This document shows, one piece after another, positions 1 through 13,351 of a stretch of DNA of 64,000 bases; position 1 is the stretch's first letter, and every line of letters starts with the position of its first letter. The stretch is from Siphonodentalium dalli. Taxonomy: Eukaryota > Mollusca > Scaphopoda > Gadilida > Siphonodentaliidae. Location of the stretch: the NCBI GenBank assembly GCA_032622095.1, contig CP136066.1, positions 57,256,609 to 57,320,608 on the forward strand. Direction: 5' to 3'. The position numbers and the translations under genes are program-made. The notes under the pieces are model-generated. The model was not told the origin of the DNA. It made no database searches and saw nothing but the letters and a program-made list of their open reading frames with translations.

Positions 1-201
1 CATTGGCCTAACAATTTTTTACAATTTTAATAATTTTTCTTGTAGTCTTTAACAATTTTATAATTTCACCCATACAGAGCCCCAGACAAACATGAGCAGA
101 CGACACTCTTCTATATGCTTCTATATATGTATGGGGCTCCCTGCATGTCCTAAAAATTGTCAGAAACATTTATTTAAAAAAAATGATACAAAATTGTTAG
201 G

Positions 202-268
202 CCAATGCATTCTCTTATATATGCGAGGCGACCTATGGTCGACTCGCATATATAAGAGAATGCATTGG
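202..268. repeat. Perfect 26-bp-arm hairpin
   Basis: Arms at 202-227 and 243-268 are exact reverse complements around a 15-nt loop. Related, decayed copies of the same AT-rich arm (ending tataagagaatg) recur near 640-690, 710-765 and 1070-1200, so this is a dispersed foldback motif rather than a gene. No coding sequence is recognised in the first 1.3 kb. Confidence 0.8.
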
Positions 269-359
269 CACATGGTAAAAATAATTCCGACTTACGACTG
301 GATTTGATAAGGCGGGTCACAAATTGTAAGTCAAAAAGGGGCATAACTCCATCAGAAAT

Positions 360-1230
360 TATCAGACCGGACCTAACTTTGAACTTGAACGGAACTTTCT
401 AATATGAAGGCCATATACCAAGTTTCATAAAATTATTTAAAATAATAATCAAGTTATAGCACAAACATTTCAGACAGACAGACAAACGGATGGACAGACA
501 CCGCTCATTTATATAGCCCCCCCCCAATTTGTTTCGGGTGACAACAGGACATAATTATATAGATTGTTTCAAGAATAGTTTTAACCCTTTCATGCCGGGA
601 GCTGCGCTGCTGCAGCATTAAAGAACCTGTGCGAGTGTATTCTCTTACATATGAGAGTCTTCCTCGCATATATAAGAGAATGTACTGAATTACAAGGTCA
701 AGGTAAATTTTAGGCCAATGTATACGAGGCTCCCTGTGTGAGACTCGCATTATATAAGAGAATGCATTGGCACATGGTTTTCGCAAAATTTCAGACCCTA
801 ACTTTGAACTTGAACGAAACTTTCTAATATGAAGGTCATATACCAAGTTTCATAAAATTCTTTAAAATAATAATCAAGTTATAGCACAAACATTTCGGAC
901 AGACAGACAAACAGACAAACGGATGGACAGACACCTCTCATTTCTATAGCCCCCCCCCAATTTGTTTCGGGTGACAACAGGACATAATTATATAGATTGT
1001 TTCAAGATTATTTTTAACCCTTTCATGACGGGAGCTGCGCTGCTGCAGCATTAAATAACCTGTGCGAGTGTATTCTCTTACTTGTGGGAGTCTCCCTCGC
1101 ATATATAAGAGAATTTACTGATTTACAAGGTCAAGGAAAATTTTAGGCCAATGTATACGAGGCTCCCTGTGTGAGACTCGTATTATATAAGAGAATGAAT
1201 TGGTACAAGGTTTTCGCAAAATTTCAGGAA
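360..1230. repeat. Two-copy tandem duplication, unit about 425 bp
   Basis: The segment starting cctaactttgaac at 372 recurs at 797 with only scattered differences. It includes a run of C, a gacagacaga tract and a tgctgcagca core, and it ends in the foldback motif seen at 202-268. Small predicted peptides in this stretch are frame-open repeat and not genes. Confidence 0.8.
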
Positions 1231-1318
1231 GCTCCAGTCAAGAAATGGTTAAAGATACGGGCTGATGATATAGGTTTTAAATAGTCACATCCGCTAAAAC
1301 CGCCATAGGCAGAAAGAA

Positions 1319-2159
1319 TCTACTATATATTTTGAGACTTCCGTATATATATATGTATGTGTGTATATATGTGGGTACTTCATAGAATCGAAAACGGCTG
1401 GTCGGATCGAGCTAAAATTTCGTATATAAGTGTAAACACCCACGGGGATCGTCAACGTCGCGTTTTGGACAAGCTCTGAGCACTCATTCTCCACTCCCAA
1501 TCATCAAAATCACCACAAACGGCACTTCGGTGGGGGGGGGTTAAGGCATCAACGATCTTTATATTGACCATATTTGGAGTTGTTAACCGACTAACGCTCT
1601 TTACTGCCATCGATGTTGCTAAACGGTTAACCATGCGTACGAAACTACGGACGCTAAACGCGAAATGCATTTATCTTGATTAAAAAGGCAGAATTAACGT
1701 GTTGTGTGATTCTTATGTCTGTCGTTCCTAGGAACGGGGGGAATTTTCAATCATACCTCTATTAGGGACGGGTACTGCGTGTTGTTTGAAAACAAAAAAT
1801 GCGTGTTGTGTGATTCTTATGTCTGTCGTTCCTAGGAACGGGAGAATATATTTTTCATCGGGTCAGTTTTTCCGCCCGATGTACCTTAAATCATACCTCT
1901 TTTAGGGACGGGTACTGCGTGTTGTGTGAAATAAGGTATAATCGGATAAAATATTGAAAAACCAAAAATTAAATTAAAAAATTAATCAAAAAAATTAGTT
2001 CAAAAATCCAGTAAATTAAAACAAAAAATTAATATTAACTCATTGAAAATAAAAATTTAAATTTAAAAATTAATTCAAAAATTAATTATAAATTAATTCA
2101 AAAAATTTAAAATTGTCATGTTTCTGACAAACGCCGCCAGTTGCGGGCTAACCTGCTAG
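1319..2159 (+). mobile_element. Non-autonomous Helitron-like element, copy 1
   Basis: It begins TCTACTATATATTTTG directly after an A and ends with a GC-rich short hairpin (imperfect in this copy), about nine bases, then CTAG. This matches the Helitron end grammar (5' TC, 3' hairpin plus CTRR, A/T target). It contains no Rep/helicase coding sequence. The interior has short repeats around 1690-1930 containing tcgttcctaggaacg. It abuts a second copy in the same orientation. The assignment rests on termini only. Confidence 0.6.
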
Positions 2160-2871
2160 TCTACTATATATTTTGATACTTCGTATGTGTATATATATAT
2201 TTGTACTTTATAGATTCGAAAACGGCTGCACCGATCGAGACCAAACTTCCCATCTAAGGGTAACAATCCACGGTAATGGTCGTCGCGCCGTTTTGGAGAA
2301 ACCCCGAACACCCGTTCTCCACACACAGTCACAAAAACGGCACTGTGGAGTTAATTGCGTTGATAGTTAAAGAGCGTTCGTATCCACAGTGTCGTTGATA
2401 AAGAGCGTATGCGTGATAAGTGATTATTACGTCTGGGTCCGGGCGTGAGCGTGACTGTATCCAGACATGAGCGTGTTGTGTGATTCTTACGTACTTAGGG
2501 CTTCCTATGAACGGGGGAGATTTTCATCGGGTCAGTTTTTCCGCCCGAGGTGATCTTCACCTTGAAACGGGTACCCACAAATTATATATATATGTGTTTG
2601 TCCTTTATAGACTCAAACCGATTGAGCTCAAACTTGCTACCTACGGGAAGTGTCATGGACGGGTTAAATTGTGACCCCGACCTGACCTTGACCTTGAAAA
2701 TGATAAATTCAAGGTCAAATCGGGTCAAATTGAAAAAAAAAAATTAAATTAAAAAATTAAAAAGGCACAATTAACTAATTGAAAAAAAAATTTAAATTAA
2801 AAAATTAATGAAAAAAAATAAAAATTGTCATGTTTCTGACGATTGCCGCCAGTGGCGGGCTAACGTGCTAG
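2160..2871 (+). mobile_element. Non-autonomous Helitron-like element, copy 2 (tandem)
   Basis: The 5' end is nearly identical to copy 1 and starts immediately at the end of that copy. Its 3' end has a perfect 6-bp stem (ccgcca-g-tggcgg, 2846-2858), nine bases, then CTAG at 2868-2871, followed by T. Head-to-tail Helitron arrays are known. The two copies share the tcgaaaacggctg block and the A-rich tail region. No coding capacity was seen. Confidence 0.6.
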
Positions 2872-3253
2872 TATTATATAACTGACAGATGTTCTTATAC
2901 AATTCATAAATATCGCGTAGATTGCATGTAATTGTCGTGTTTGAACCCTTGGTTATGTAAACAAACACTCGAAACTACCGTAACGTCCAGTGAAAATGTT
3001 CCGTTGCGCTGTGGAATGCGTAGATAAAATTATTGGCGCCATCAATAATCGCATTCAAATCACACCAAATTTTATTTTAATCGACCCATTCTACCCGCGG
3101 TCAGTTCAAAGTGAAGATAATCCCGGTTACTTGATGACTGGGAAATGATCAGACAGAAAACGTGTACATAATATAATTGTTCTCGCAAAGAGATGAATAT
3201 TTTTCAATCCAGTTAGTATTTTCTCATAAGCTATATTATAAAGTTATTATACA
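2872..3253. other. Intergenic, nothing recognised
   Basis: AT-rich sequence with no coding signal, tandem repeat or RNA gene that I can recognise. Confidence 0.5.
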
Positions 3254-3400
3254 ATGTTGTGTACAGTATATGTGTTTTTCTTGTTTCAGTCCAGGTTGTG
3301 GTGAAAAGTCATATTGGACGAGACACGCAGTGTCAAGTCCAATATGACTTTTCACCACAACCTGGACGAGTACAAGAAAAACTCATACTGTACACAACAT
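3254..3400. repeat. Long foldback (MITE-like hairpin)
   Basis: The inner arms 3289-3319 and 3337-3367 are perfect 31-bp reverse complements. The pairing continues outward with small indels to about 3254 and 3400. The sequence just to the right (3406-3440, aagaaaaccatagtcagaaa) recurs at 52434, so this belongs to a dispersed family. A 66-codon open frame crossing it is an artefact of the hairpin. Confidence 0.8.
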
Positions 3401-4528
3401 TTTTATAACAAGAAAACCATAGTCAGAAATGGTAACGCCACCAAGATTATATTATTACATATAAATAGAAATTATAAAAAATACATAAAATATTTTTATA
3501 ACAATTGCATTTAAACAAGTAATCCTTCAAATTATTACTAACAAAGCAAGTAAATGACTGTGGCGTCACTCAACAGATTATAAAGACTTGGACTTAGTAT
3601 ACTGTAAATACTGGGACTGTATATTTTTAAATTTTAAACTAAAATAAATTTAAATGAAATAATTAAAAGATAAAATTTAAGAAGTAGTAAAAGTTAATTT
3701 TCTCATAAAAATATTTTTTTTGGTTAAATAAAGCAATAATTTAAATGTGAATTTTTTTTTTTTTTAATGATTGACCCTGGCTCTTCCAATGTTTGCGCGA
3801 CTGACCTGGTCAATTGTTCTTAAGAAGTTGTTTTGAGAATTACTGTGGAGGGAAATAGTTATGGCTGTGGCTTCAATAGTTATGGCTGTGGCTTCGCAAG
3901 TAATTGACTTGGTGACGTGATGTTAACAAATCTGAACTCCAGTAAACCAAGGACGCTCCATACCAGATATAAGGTAAATAAATAATTCTTTAGAAGTTGT
4001 TTTAAGATTTACTATGGAGGGAAAGAATTGTGGTGCAGGCTTCGCAACTATTTGACCTCATTGTAACAAATATAAATATTAGTCACTCAGGCAATAGATG
4101 TATCTATTCTGTATATTAAGTTATTGGGTCTTACGTGTCTTGAGATGTCTAAATATTTTTTGATGGACAGATCGCGCAAGCGCAAGGGACCCCCGCTAAT
4201 CTTCTCTGTTTTGATTCCAATTGGTGGCTTATTAAATATGCACATATGCCTAAGAAACAGTCGCGCGCGAAGCGCGCTCCCGTAGGTCGGGTTTTGGATC
4301 CCAGTTAATGAAAATATCATTGAGATAATCGGTTTCCCCCCAATAAACATCCATATATTCAATATAGATGTTTTTGGAGCAGAATTAGGTAGACCATATT
4401 GGACGCCATCATTTTTTTGTTTAATTTTCACACATATTTATTAGTTATGAGGATTGAGTTCTCATTTAACCTCACATCTTTATATTAGTTATGTGGATTG
4501 AGCTAAACCTCACATTCTTATATTGGTT
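3401..4528. other. Intergenic, weak local repeats
   Basis: This stretch holds A/T runs and a duplicated ggcttc-containing motif near 3860-3900 that recurs near 4030. The open frame at 4087-4431 on the - strand has no recognisable domain and I treat it as chance. Confidence 0.4.
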
Positions 4529-5019
4529 ACAGTAATGCCCAAAGTAATTGACCATTTAACCACAGCAGAATTATGGGTAATTTTTCAGGATTTAAAATCC
4601 TGAAAAATTACCCATAATTCTGCTGTGGTTAAGTGGTGAATTACTTTGGACATTGCTGTATGTGGATTGAGTTATCATTAGACCTCACATCCTTATATGG
4701 GATACAGTAATGCCCAAAGTAATTGACCACTTAACCACAACAGAATTATGGGTAATTTTTCAGGATTTAAAATCCTGAAAAATTACCCATAATTCTGCTG
4801 TGTTTAAGTGGTCAATTACTTTGGACATTACTGTATGTGGATGGAGTTATCATTATACCTCACATCCTTATATGGGCTACAGTAATGCCTAAAGTAATTA
4901 ACCAATTAACCACAGCAGAATTATGGGTAATTTTTCAGGATTTAAAATCTTGAAAAATTACCCATAATTCTGTTGTGGTTAAGTGGTAAATTACTTTGGA
5001 CATTACTGTATGTAGATGG
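4529..5019. repeat. Three tandem ~131-141 bp perfect-type hairpins
   Basis: Hairpins at 4529-4659, 4704-4834 and 4879-5019 each have ~65-bp arms meeting at the center (ggatttaaaatcc). They repeat with an exact 175-bp spacing, linked by a spacer containing acctcacatccttatatgg. A fourth, decayed half-copy lies at about 9440-9505. This looks like a MITE or foldback element amplified in tandem with its flank. Confidence 0.85.
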
Positions 5020-7540
5020 AGTTAAACCTCACATCAGTGTGTTGGAGATTTTGGACCTTGACTTGGAACCTTTGGTTTTTAACGCAACAAATGCGAGTAC
5101 ACCTTATACACAAATTTCTGATGTAGCCAGAGTTTTTCTTGGATAAGATGAGTTTGAAGCCTGCTTACATTTAAAAATGTTGTCAGTTTTGTATTGTCTG
5201 CAACGGAACTCGGCGCGTTGAAGCAAAAGTTACAAGAGATAAAATGTGTACGTAACGAGACTATAATACAATACATCTTAACTCTACTGTTGCAACAAGG
5301 CTATGAAATAGGGGCTGTCAGAATTTTAGTCATCTATATATAGCGCCAGAATAGTCATTTATGGACTTCTATAGCGGTACAATGCAAATTAGAATCAAAT
5401 GATAAAAAATATGTATGTAACACAACTATACCGATGAAAATAAAAATAATAATTTAGGCCGGGATAAGATGTTGGGTTGGTTATATGGACTCGGAGATGA
5501 ACTGACATAAATTAGTGGAGCGATGTTGCCATGTAATGCATCGCGACTGTACTAAAGCAGCAATGATATAAAATTGGGGGGGGGGGTCTGAAATTATCTG
5601 TATCTCTATAGATGGCACCAGAATTATATAGAAAGGAATAGCAATTGATATACGTATACGGTATACTATAGTAATACAATAGACATATAAGTACAAGTAT
5701 CACGCGATAAAATATTACGTAACGTGACTATAGCGATGAAAAAAAAAATTGGACCGGGATTAGAGGTTGGGTTGGTTATATGTGGATAATTGGATATGGA
5801 ATTCATACCGATGAAACGATACAAATTAGTGGAGCGATAAAGACCAATGTTGACACTTAGTCAGGCTACGCGGGGGAAATAGGGGTTGATACGATAGACC
5901 GAAATAAATTTGTCGGGTGATAATGACCAGTGTTGACGTATAAAGTAACGCGACTGTACTGTCGCACAATTATCAGGTAGAACCGGTCAAATATGGACTC
6001 TGGTGCCCAATATGGAACAGCTCAGAAAACATTTGCAGGGCCCTAAAATTTATTTAACATGGAATCTGCCATACAAATTTTCAAACTTTTAAGCTGAGAC
6101 TTGGTGTGTCTGCGTGGGATACTTATATATTCCTAAAATGACAAGGTACAGCACATAATTATGTTTTAGGTGGAAGAAATGAATTTTTTCGATGATAAAA
6201 TTTAACATGGGATTTGCCATTAAAATCGATTTATGTCGATAAAACTGTCATTTTTCAAAATTTTGAGCTGAGACTTCATGTGTCTGTGTGTAATACTTAT
6301 ATATTCTTAAAATGACAGAGTCCAGCGCGTAATTATGTTTTAGATGGAAGAAATTGAATTTGTTTTCGATAATAAATTTACAGCGTACGCTCATTTCCTG
6401 ATTTTGTAAACAAACTTTTGTCAATAGCCGTTTTGGTCAAACTAAACCTTTTTCGACCGGGGCAGCAGATCCGAATAGTAGCTAAGATGTATTTAGATAG
6501 AATTATCAAAAGAATTTGACCGATTAGGGTGCATTTTAAGAGAATCGAGTGGAGAAATCTTGGTGACATTTTCATAAAACACGCCGATAATTCCAGAAAA
6601 TAAAAGATGGCGGTTACTACAATAGAACAGGCATAAAATTACCCATAATTTACTTCACAACACCAGGGGCTCCCAATGGGTTATACATTATTTTCAGGCT
6701 ATCAGATTATTTATATTTTCAACAACATATTATTACACCGGTGACTTTAAGTTTACAATTTCAGCCTGTCCTGACTCTATCGATACGATGGAGTCATATT
6801 TTCAAAAACATATTATACACCGGTGGCGTTAACTTTACAATTTCAACATCTACGTGATTCTATCGGTACGATTTGAGTAAGGTACAAAAAAAAATCTCAC
6901 ACAATACCTTCGCCCACTCGACCACAGAATATCAAAATATGCCAAACAACTTACACCACATGGTGGCGTAATGACATTTTTATTATCTATCTGTATGTTT
7001 ATTCAAATTTTTGGAATAACACTTTTGTGGTTATTTTTTGGTATTTGTCGGCGCTTAATTCTCTATAAAAGCTTTATATTTTGATCATTAGAAAGCATGG
7101 TTTGGAACAGTAAACACGGAATTGAAAAAAAAACTCCATGCAGAAGTGAAACGTCTGCTAAATCCACCACTGTTGCGCGCATCACAAATTCACCGATTCA
7201 TTACGCAATAGAGTTAATTTGTGACGTCACAGAGTCCCGATAAAAAAGTGATATTGCACACTTGGGAGTCCAATATGACATTCGGGAGTCCAATAAGACA
7301 TTTTCCCGGATTATCACGTGGCGGCTGTTGTCCAATCGGAAATAGTGTTTGTTAAGGGGTAGATAATAAATGGTTATACATACCAAATAAAGAATATTAC
7401 GATGAATCGTATCGAGTTGTAAGTTGAAAGCGCACCAAATTAGGAGTTTTACAACCGACGTAAATAAGGAAATGGCGCCGTATCGTGACTCATCTTATAA
7501 CAATCCACTCACTGGCTTTGTCCTACCTTGAACTGTTATT
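5020..7540. repeat. Unclassified region with several two-copy tandem duplications
   Basis: Three pairs are visible: gttgggttggttatat blocks at about 5470 and 5767; ~160-200 bp blocks at about 6050-6195 and 6205-6380 sharing gctgagactt and cttatatattc; and ~100-bp blocks at about 6710-6790 and 6800-6880 sharing acaccggtg. No coding region is supported. Confidence 0.55.
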
Positions 7541-8480
7541 GACAGAAGACTGTCTCACCCCAACAACTTTGGTCAAAATGTTCAACAGTTGGAAATTTCA
7601 TACCTGCCAAAACATTAGTTGAAAATTCACACCAACAATAGGTTGAAAATGTTCTTGTAGTTTGAATTTCAAACAATTTATTGGGGAATTAATTGTTTTT
7701 GGACCAATATTTGCATATTTTCCTATTTTTTGTCAAACTTTTGGAATGGTCATCAGTTGGAAATTTTCCAACCTTGGGGGGGGTGACAGGTTGGAAAGTT
7801 CCTACACTTGGAAAGCTTGCGTCCTGGTCCCTCCCCCGTGGTCAGTCAAAAACTGCTAGTTAATTATTTTTTTTAAACCCAAATTGTCATACATTTGGTC
7901 AACATTGTCATTGGAATTGTCATCAGTTGGAAATTTTCCAACCTAAGTGGGTGTGTCATGTTTGAAATTTCCAACTCTAGGAAGGCTTGAGGCTAGTCTA
8001 GATGCTAGGATTTTGCGATTTTCTTGTTTAGTTTTCATAATTGTCCTTTCCCATACATGGCCAATACAAAACTGCTAATTTTGGTTAAACTTGTGGACTG
8101 AAATGGTCATCAGTTGGAGATATTTCCAATCTGAGGGGGGAGTATGAGGCCAGTCCAGATGCTAGGATTTGCGATTTTCTTGTATAGTTTAAAAAAAATT
8201 CTCATGGTCAGCCCGGTGTGTCCTGCTTTCTTGCCCATAGCCGTGTGCAATTATCTGGAGTTAGACCACTAGATGTTAGGATTTATGCAATTTTTCAGGT
8301 TAAAATATCTGAATGTTCTCATACCGGGAATATAGAACCATGGTTTATGAATATAGAGCAATGGAGGGGGTGCAAATGGAATTATGCAAAATTTGTGTTT
8401 TTGTCTGATTCTCATTCAAGGGGGGGGGGGGTGTAATTGGAATTTCCCAAGGTGGACACACCCAAACGGAGACCCTCTAG
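7541..8480. repeat. Degenerate interspersed repeat rich in ttggaaattttccaac
   Basis: At least three decayed repeats of a block with ggtcatcagttggaaatt, an adjacent G-run, and gatgctaggattttgcgatt occur here. Related sequence reappears at 44130-44440, including tctagatgctaggatttt. G homopolymers at 8420-8432 and C-runs in the other copy suggest an old transposon-derived repeat. Open frames here are not convincing genes. Confidence 0.55.
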
Positions 8481-8970
8481 CCACGTCCCTGACATTACAT
8501 GATGGGTCATTGTAACAATTTTTTTTATGATATTGATATATATTCGATAGCTTAAGGCCCGTACCAAACGACGGATTTTTGTCGACTCGAATCTAATTGT
8601 ATTAAATCCGTCGGTGATGCGACTGCGGTCAAATTTTGTTTCAGACTGACGCATCTTCGTCGCGTCGAATCTAATACATTGGTCGATTAATTTAAAGGTG
8701 GCTTCCCGGTTACCGTCACAAAATGGTCGCGTGTAGATATAGAGGCCTATATGTACCGGTATGTTATACATATATATACTAAAATACAGTATAAATTATG
8801 TATATATATATATGCGCGATTTCAGCGCGAATATATGTGCACATGTATATGAGGATGCATATAGTACACATAGTTATATAATATACTATAATAGGCGCTA
8901 CAAATAAATGCTATATCGTGCAACCAATTGCCATATATGTGTATACAATGCATATAAAGATGGTGTACAA
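8481..8970. other. Intergenic with TA-rich tract
   Basis: This stretch contains a TA/TATG-rich tract around 8765-8900 with a small gcgcgatttcagcgcg palindrome. No gene is recognised. Confidence 0.4.
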
Positions 8971-9420
8971 GAATTATTATAAATCAGAGACTACCACCCC
9001 TATACCCCTTATAATAAGGAAGACCGGAATATATTAATTATTAAAAATCATAGACTACCACCTATATCCTTTATAATAAGGAATACCGGTATCTATGAAT
9101 TATTATAAATCATAGACTAGTAGGCTAACCCTCGTAATAAGTAATACCGGTTTATATAAATTATTATAAATCTGAGGCTACCACCCCTACCCCTTATAGT
9201 AAGAAATACAGGTATATATAAATTATTATAAATCATAGGCTACCACTCTGCCCCTTATAATAAGTAATACCGGAATATATTAATTATTATAAATAAGAGG
9301 TTACCACCCTATACCCCTCATAATAAGTAATGCCGGTATATATGATTTATTATAAATCAGTGGTACCACCCTACCCTTTATAATAAGCAATACCGGTATA
9401 TATTAATTATTATTAATTAT
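8971..9420. repeat. ~61-bp minisatellite, about seven copies
   Basis: Successive units contain aattattataaatca, then a tagactaccacccc-like block, then ataataagtaataccgg. Unit starts fall near 8971, 9038, 9098, 9160, 9219, 9281, 9344 and 9403. Copies diverge by substitutions and small indels. There is no coding potential. Confidence 0.85.
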
Positions 9421-9632
9421 TAAGCCATATTTCCGACTAAATCCTGAAAAGTTACACATAATTCTGCTATGGTTAAGGAGTCGATTATTTAGGGCATTAC
9501 CGTACGAGGTTAGGCTTTATTATGCTTATGGCAATTTAATTCATCAATGACTTAGTATTGTAATAAACAGGAAACAGGAATGAGTTAAGTTTCTTTGAAG
9601 AATGATGACACTTTCTGGCATATTGGTTGAGT

Positions 9633-9962
9633 GACCAGCCTTGAAGGAGACTTGGGAGATATATTCTCCCTAAAATGTGCCACTTCTCCTTATATTTGTC
9701 CACGGGAGAAGTGGTTTCTTCTCATATACCAGTATGTATATGTCCAAAAAGCATACACAAGTGTATTTCCTGATTATAAAGATCATTATAATGGTTTTAT
9801 AATGGGCTTTTGTATGTTTCAAAATAATTGGATCATAGAAGGTGATGTTGGTTTCTAAATTGAAGTTAATCCATTATGAATTGTACATGATAACAGCCCA
9901 CTTCTCCCTTATAAGTAATATAGGGAGAAGTGACGTCTCCCAATTTGAAACTCAAGGCTGGT
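9633..9962. repeat. MITE-like element with short TIRs
   Basis: Ends are gaccagccttga and tcaaggctggtc, with further inverted similarity just inside (gggaga and acttctcc versus ggagaagt and tctccc). The interior is about 330 bp with no credible gene. A clear target duplication is not visible. Confidence 0.55.
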
Positions 9963-12900
9963 CCCTGTATTGGTTATTTACTGTGACATTTTGTTGAAAG
10001 GCAGAAGATATGAATGGCAGGCTGTAATTTTAGTCAAGACAGACTGTACTCAAGCCTGAGTTTAGTGTGCCTGTCACTTGCAGAATGAGGTCCAGATGGT
10101 AAATTTGCTATCCTGCACAGTGGGGTGAGTCCTACGCAGAATGCGGGATAGCATCACTAAATTTAACCTTTGCGGCAGGAAAGGGGGTCTGAAACAAATT
10201 ACAGGATACAAGGACCGGGTGGGTGGGTGTCCCCGTGCCCGGAAAGCAGATTTTTTCTGATGTCATGCTTTTTTTTCTTCAAAATCATTTCTAAGACAAA
10301 TTATAGCTTCAAAATGAATTGAAACAATCAGATTCATATAGTAGTGCATGCTATAGCCTTATACAAGTGAGGGGGGGCTCTATATTTTTTTTTGTCCACA
10401 ATTTCTACCTTTAACAGTTGAAACCATGGGGTGGTTCCGGTTTTGGTCGACGAAAAAAATTGCAATGAAAAAAAATCCATTCTCATCTTTTCTCATAGTT
10501 TATCATGGCTTTTTTAACTTATTATACATAGAATATACCTGCCTGTTTTGAGTGAATACCGGAAGTGTCTCATGAGTGGTCACAGTGAGATACTGGAATC
10601 ATCACCAGTGGCCTTTAGGCCACGAGTTAAAGGCCACGAGTGATGATTCCAGTATATCACTGTGACCACGAATGAGGTAATTCCGGTATTCACTCAAAAC
10701 ACAAAGGTTTTCTTTTTATTATATGCGCTATTTACTAAAATAAATCGAGGAATTAATTCAAAATCTAACTGATTCCGATTCACATCGGCAATACAATTTC
10801 TGCACAACAAACAGAGAGACCACGTGGTTCTATAAAATACTGTCGATAACTCAGAATACACATGCTTCAAATGTGCGTAATATATCAGATAACTTTATTT
10901 CAAATATACCAACTTACTTGCGTGTGTACTATTAGCAATGTGGCCAGCTGTCAAAAAGCCGAAAAACCGTTGGCCTCATTTGTTTATATTAATGATATCA
11001 GTCAAGATATTGAATAAACGATAAATACAGTGACCACATGGTCGAAGTACATGGTCGATGTCGATACATGACTACAGTGACTTAAGGTAGGATAACCCTA
11101 AATGTTGGGAATATGCATTGTCGATGAGGATGGGCTAGGTTCGGAGGCTCGTTTTTGACGATAACGGCGAGCACAGACTAAAGTGATATATCAAAATGTA
11201 GGTCCAGGTTTGGAGTATCGGAAACCAGTGGCACTTTCCGCATGAATGTATTCTAAGTGGCAGACAAATGTATTGGAAAATAGCCTTTGGCATTCGTACG
11301 CAAATAACGCGAAACCACATTTCACCCCAAAAAATAACTTAGTGACAGATGACCACGTGTCCCGACTACAATTTCATTTGAAAACATTTAACGTTTTCCA
11401 CCTACAATACCCATACAACCGAATTCACCAAACCCACAAAACACGTGGAGTCGGAATCCATTTTATCGATTTATTCGTTATCCGCACCAAAGTGCAAAGG
11501 TCAACTGCGGCGAGTGCAGGTACCGATATATATGGAAGGCCATAATTATCACTTTTAAAAGCGATTTGCGTTATATGAATACGAATTACTCAAATGGATG
11601 TGCGACAAGTAAGACGTCCTTTCTGAACGTGATTCCAGTAATAACTATATTATATTGTAGTGACTCCGTGCACAAACAACGTCTCCACCACCACCCCCAA
11701 CAACAACAACAACCATACAACAACACTGTACAGTTTGGAATCTCGAATTACGTTCCCGTTTGTTAGAACCCGGTCCAGTTCCATTAGATCATAATTTACG
11801 TAACGGAATGTAAAAAAATGAGTTTTGTGTGTACCCACTACCCTACTATACGACACAATATATTTGCATAAACATCAATAGCAGTACGCCACAAAACAAT
11901 ACAATATAATAATACTACTAAATAAAACTAATTTCTGTTTTGTTTGTCTGTCGGGCTATGGTTATGTAGCTTTTTATTCCGAATACCCAATAATCCGAAG
12001 GTCTCATAATCCGAAGGTCCGATACCACGAATATCCGGTATATATTCCGCACGAACACCTCCTGAGAAAGGTGACACTATAATTACACCAAGAGACGTAA
12101 TTGCAATGCATATTTGTGGTACAATTATGCTTTAAATATGGCCATTTTTTATTAGCATATTTTAGATTAGTATAGTATCAGACTCAGGACTGTAAATTTG
12201 TGCCATTTTGTGGTTATCACAGGCGTCTACTTGTAGTTCAATCTGGTACTCGGTGCGGGGTCCAGAGAGTTTTCAGATATATATTTAAGAATATTTTAGC
12301 ACACATATCGCTGAATACAATTTGTGTAAGAACACCCATTGTCAGTGTTTGGCACAAATTTATTTGCCAAATTGCTGTTTGCTGATTTAGCAAATTTCTT
12401 AAATCAACCCATTGCGAATAATTGCCATTATTATCATTTTAATTTCTTCTAATGCAAGGCGAGTGTGTCTGTTTTTTACATACACAGGGACCTATCAAAG
12501 CCAGTTTTCATACCGCTTACCGATGTGGGCACCCAAACTGCAGGTGCCAAAAAACAACAACAAAAAACTTTTTTTTTTTAATTCAGGTCCCAATTCATAT
12601 CATAACAAAACATTTATATACCGGTACCAGTATATTGACATAAGACATTTATTTACAAAATGGTGGTTGGAATCATATTGTAAAGCATGTTTGGCTTTCA
12701 TCTGTGAAAACTTAAAATAGTTTGAGTTCAGGTTTGCTACCATTCAGCTACTTCCGTATTTCAATCAAATTCAAGTGAAATTACACAATACAGTGCAGGA
12801 ACAGTGACAATTTGATCAATTCAACATGGTTATAAGGTGGAATCTCATAATACCAAATTAATAATTAACATAGAGATTAGTATTAATAGTAATTACTAAC
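9963..12900. other. Intergenic, mostly unrecognised, one foldback
   Basis: Contains a gcagaatgaggtcc block (10082-10170) related to the MITE at 27929-28331, the foldback at 10545-10700, and short repeats of aatccgaaggtc (11990-12030). The open frames at 11246-11545 and 12412-12720 lack recognisable domains or splice context. Confidence 0.4.
10545..10700. repeat. ~156-bp foldback element
   Basis: The left arm (from gttttgagtgaatacc) and right arm (to ggtattcactcaaaac) are near-perfect reverse complements over ~60 bp, around a short center with aggccacgagt repeated. This is typical of a foldback or MITE. No gene inside. Confidence 0.8.
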
Positions 12901-13351
12901 TTAAAGGTATTCAATCCGATCAGAGGGTCCTATATTATTATTTCATTGGCTTTGGGGGTAAAAAATAATTGTTTCTAGTCGAGGAACCTACCAATCAACA
13001 CTCAGGGTGATTATCGATATTTGAAGTTTTGTTATTTCTATTCTTTCTGTCCCAGAACATGGCGTCAAAAGGATGTTCTCGGTCAAAATTACGCTATTAT
13101 TACCACTTGATTTTAGAGTTATCCATCCTTGTCTGTTTGAATAGTGTTTCTGGTGTTCACATCTCGAGCAAATTACAAAGTTATGGGCAATTATTAGTAC
13201 TCATCTCGGGAAAATAAAAAATTTCAAAAATCAATATCTAATAACTCTGAGCTTTGTTTGATGGGTTCCTTGACTCGAATCAAATATATTTTACCCCCAA
13301 AACCAAAGAAATGGTAATATAGGACCCTCTGATCGGATTGAGTACCTTTAA
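12901..13351. mobile_element. TTAA-flanked MITE, copy 1
   Basis: Starts ttaa+aggtattcaatccgatca and ends tgatcggattgagtacct+ttaa. The terminal inverted repeats, including a second inner inverted segment (ggtcctat/ataggacc), give a 451-bp element flanked by TTAA, as in piggyBac-type MITEs. Another copy lies at 62175-62584. Other pieces are an end at about 56285 and a degenerate copy from 62942. A 62-codon frame inside is not a gene. Confidence 0.7.
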
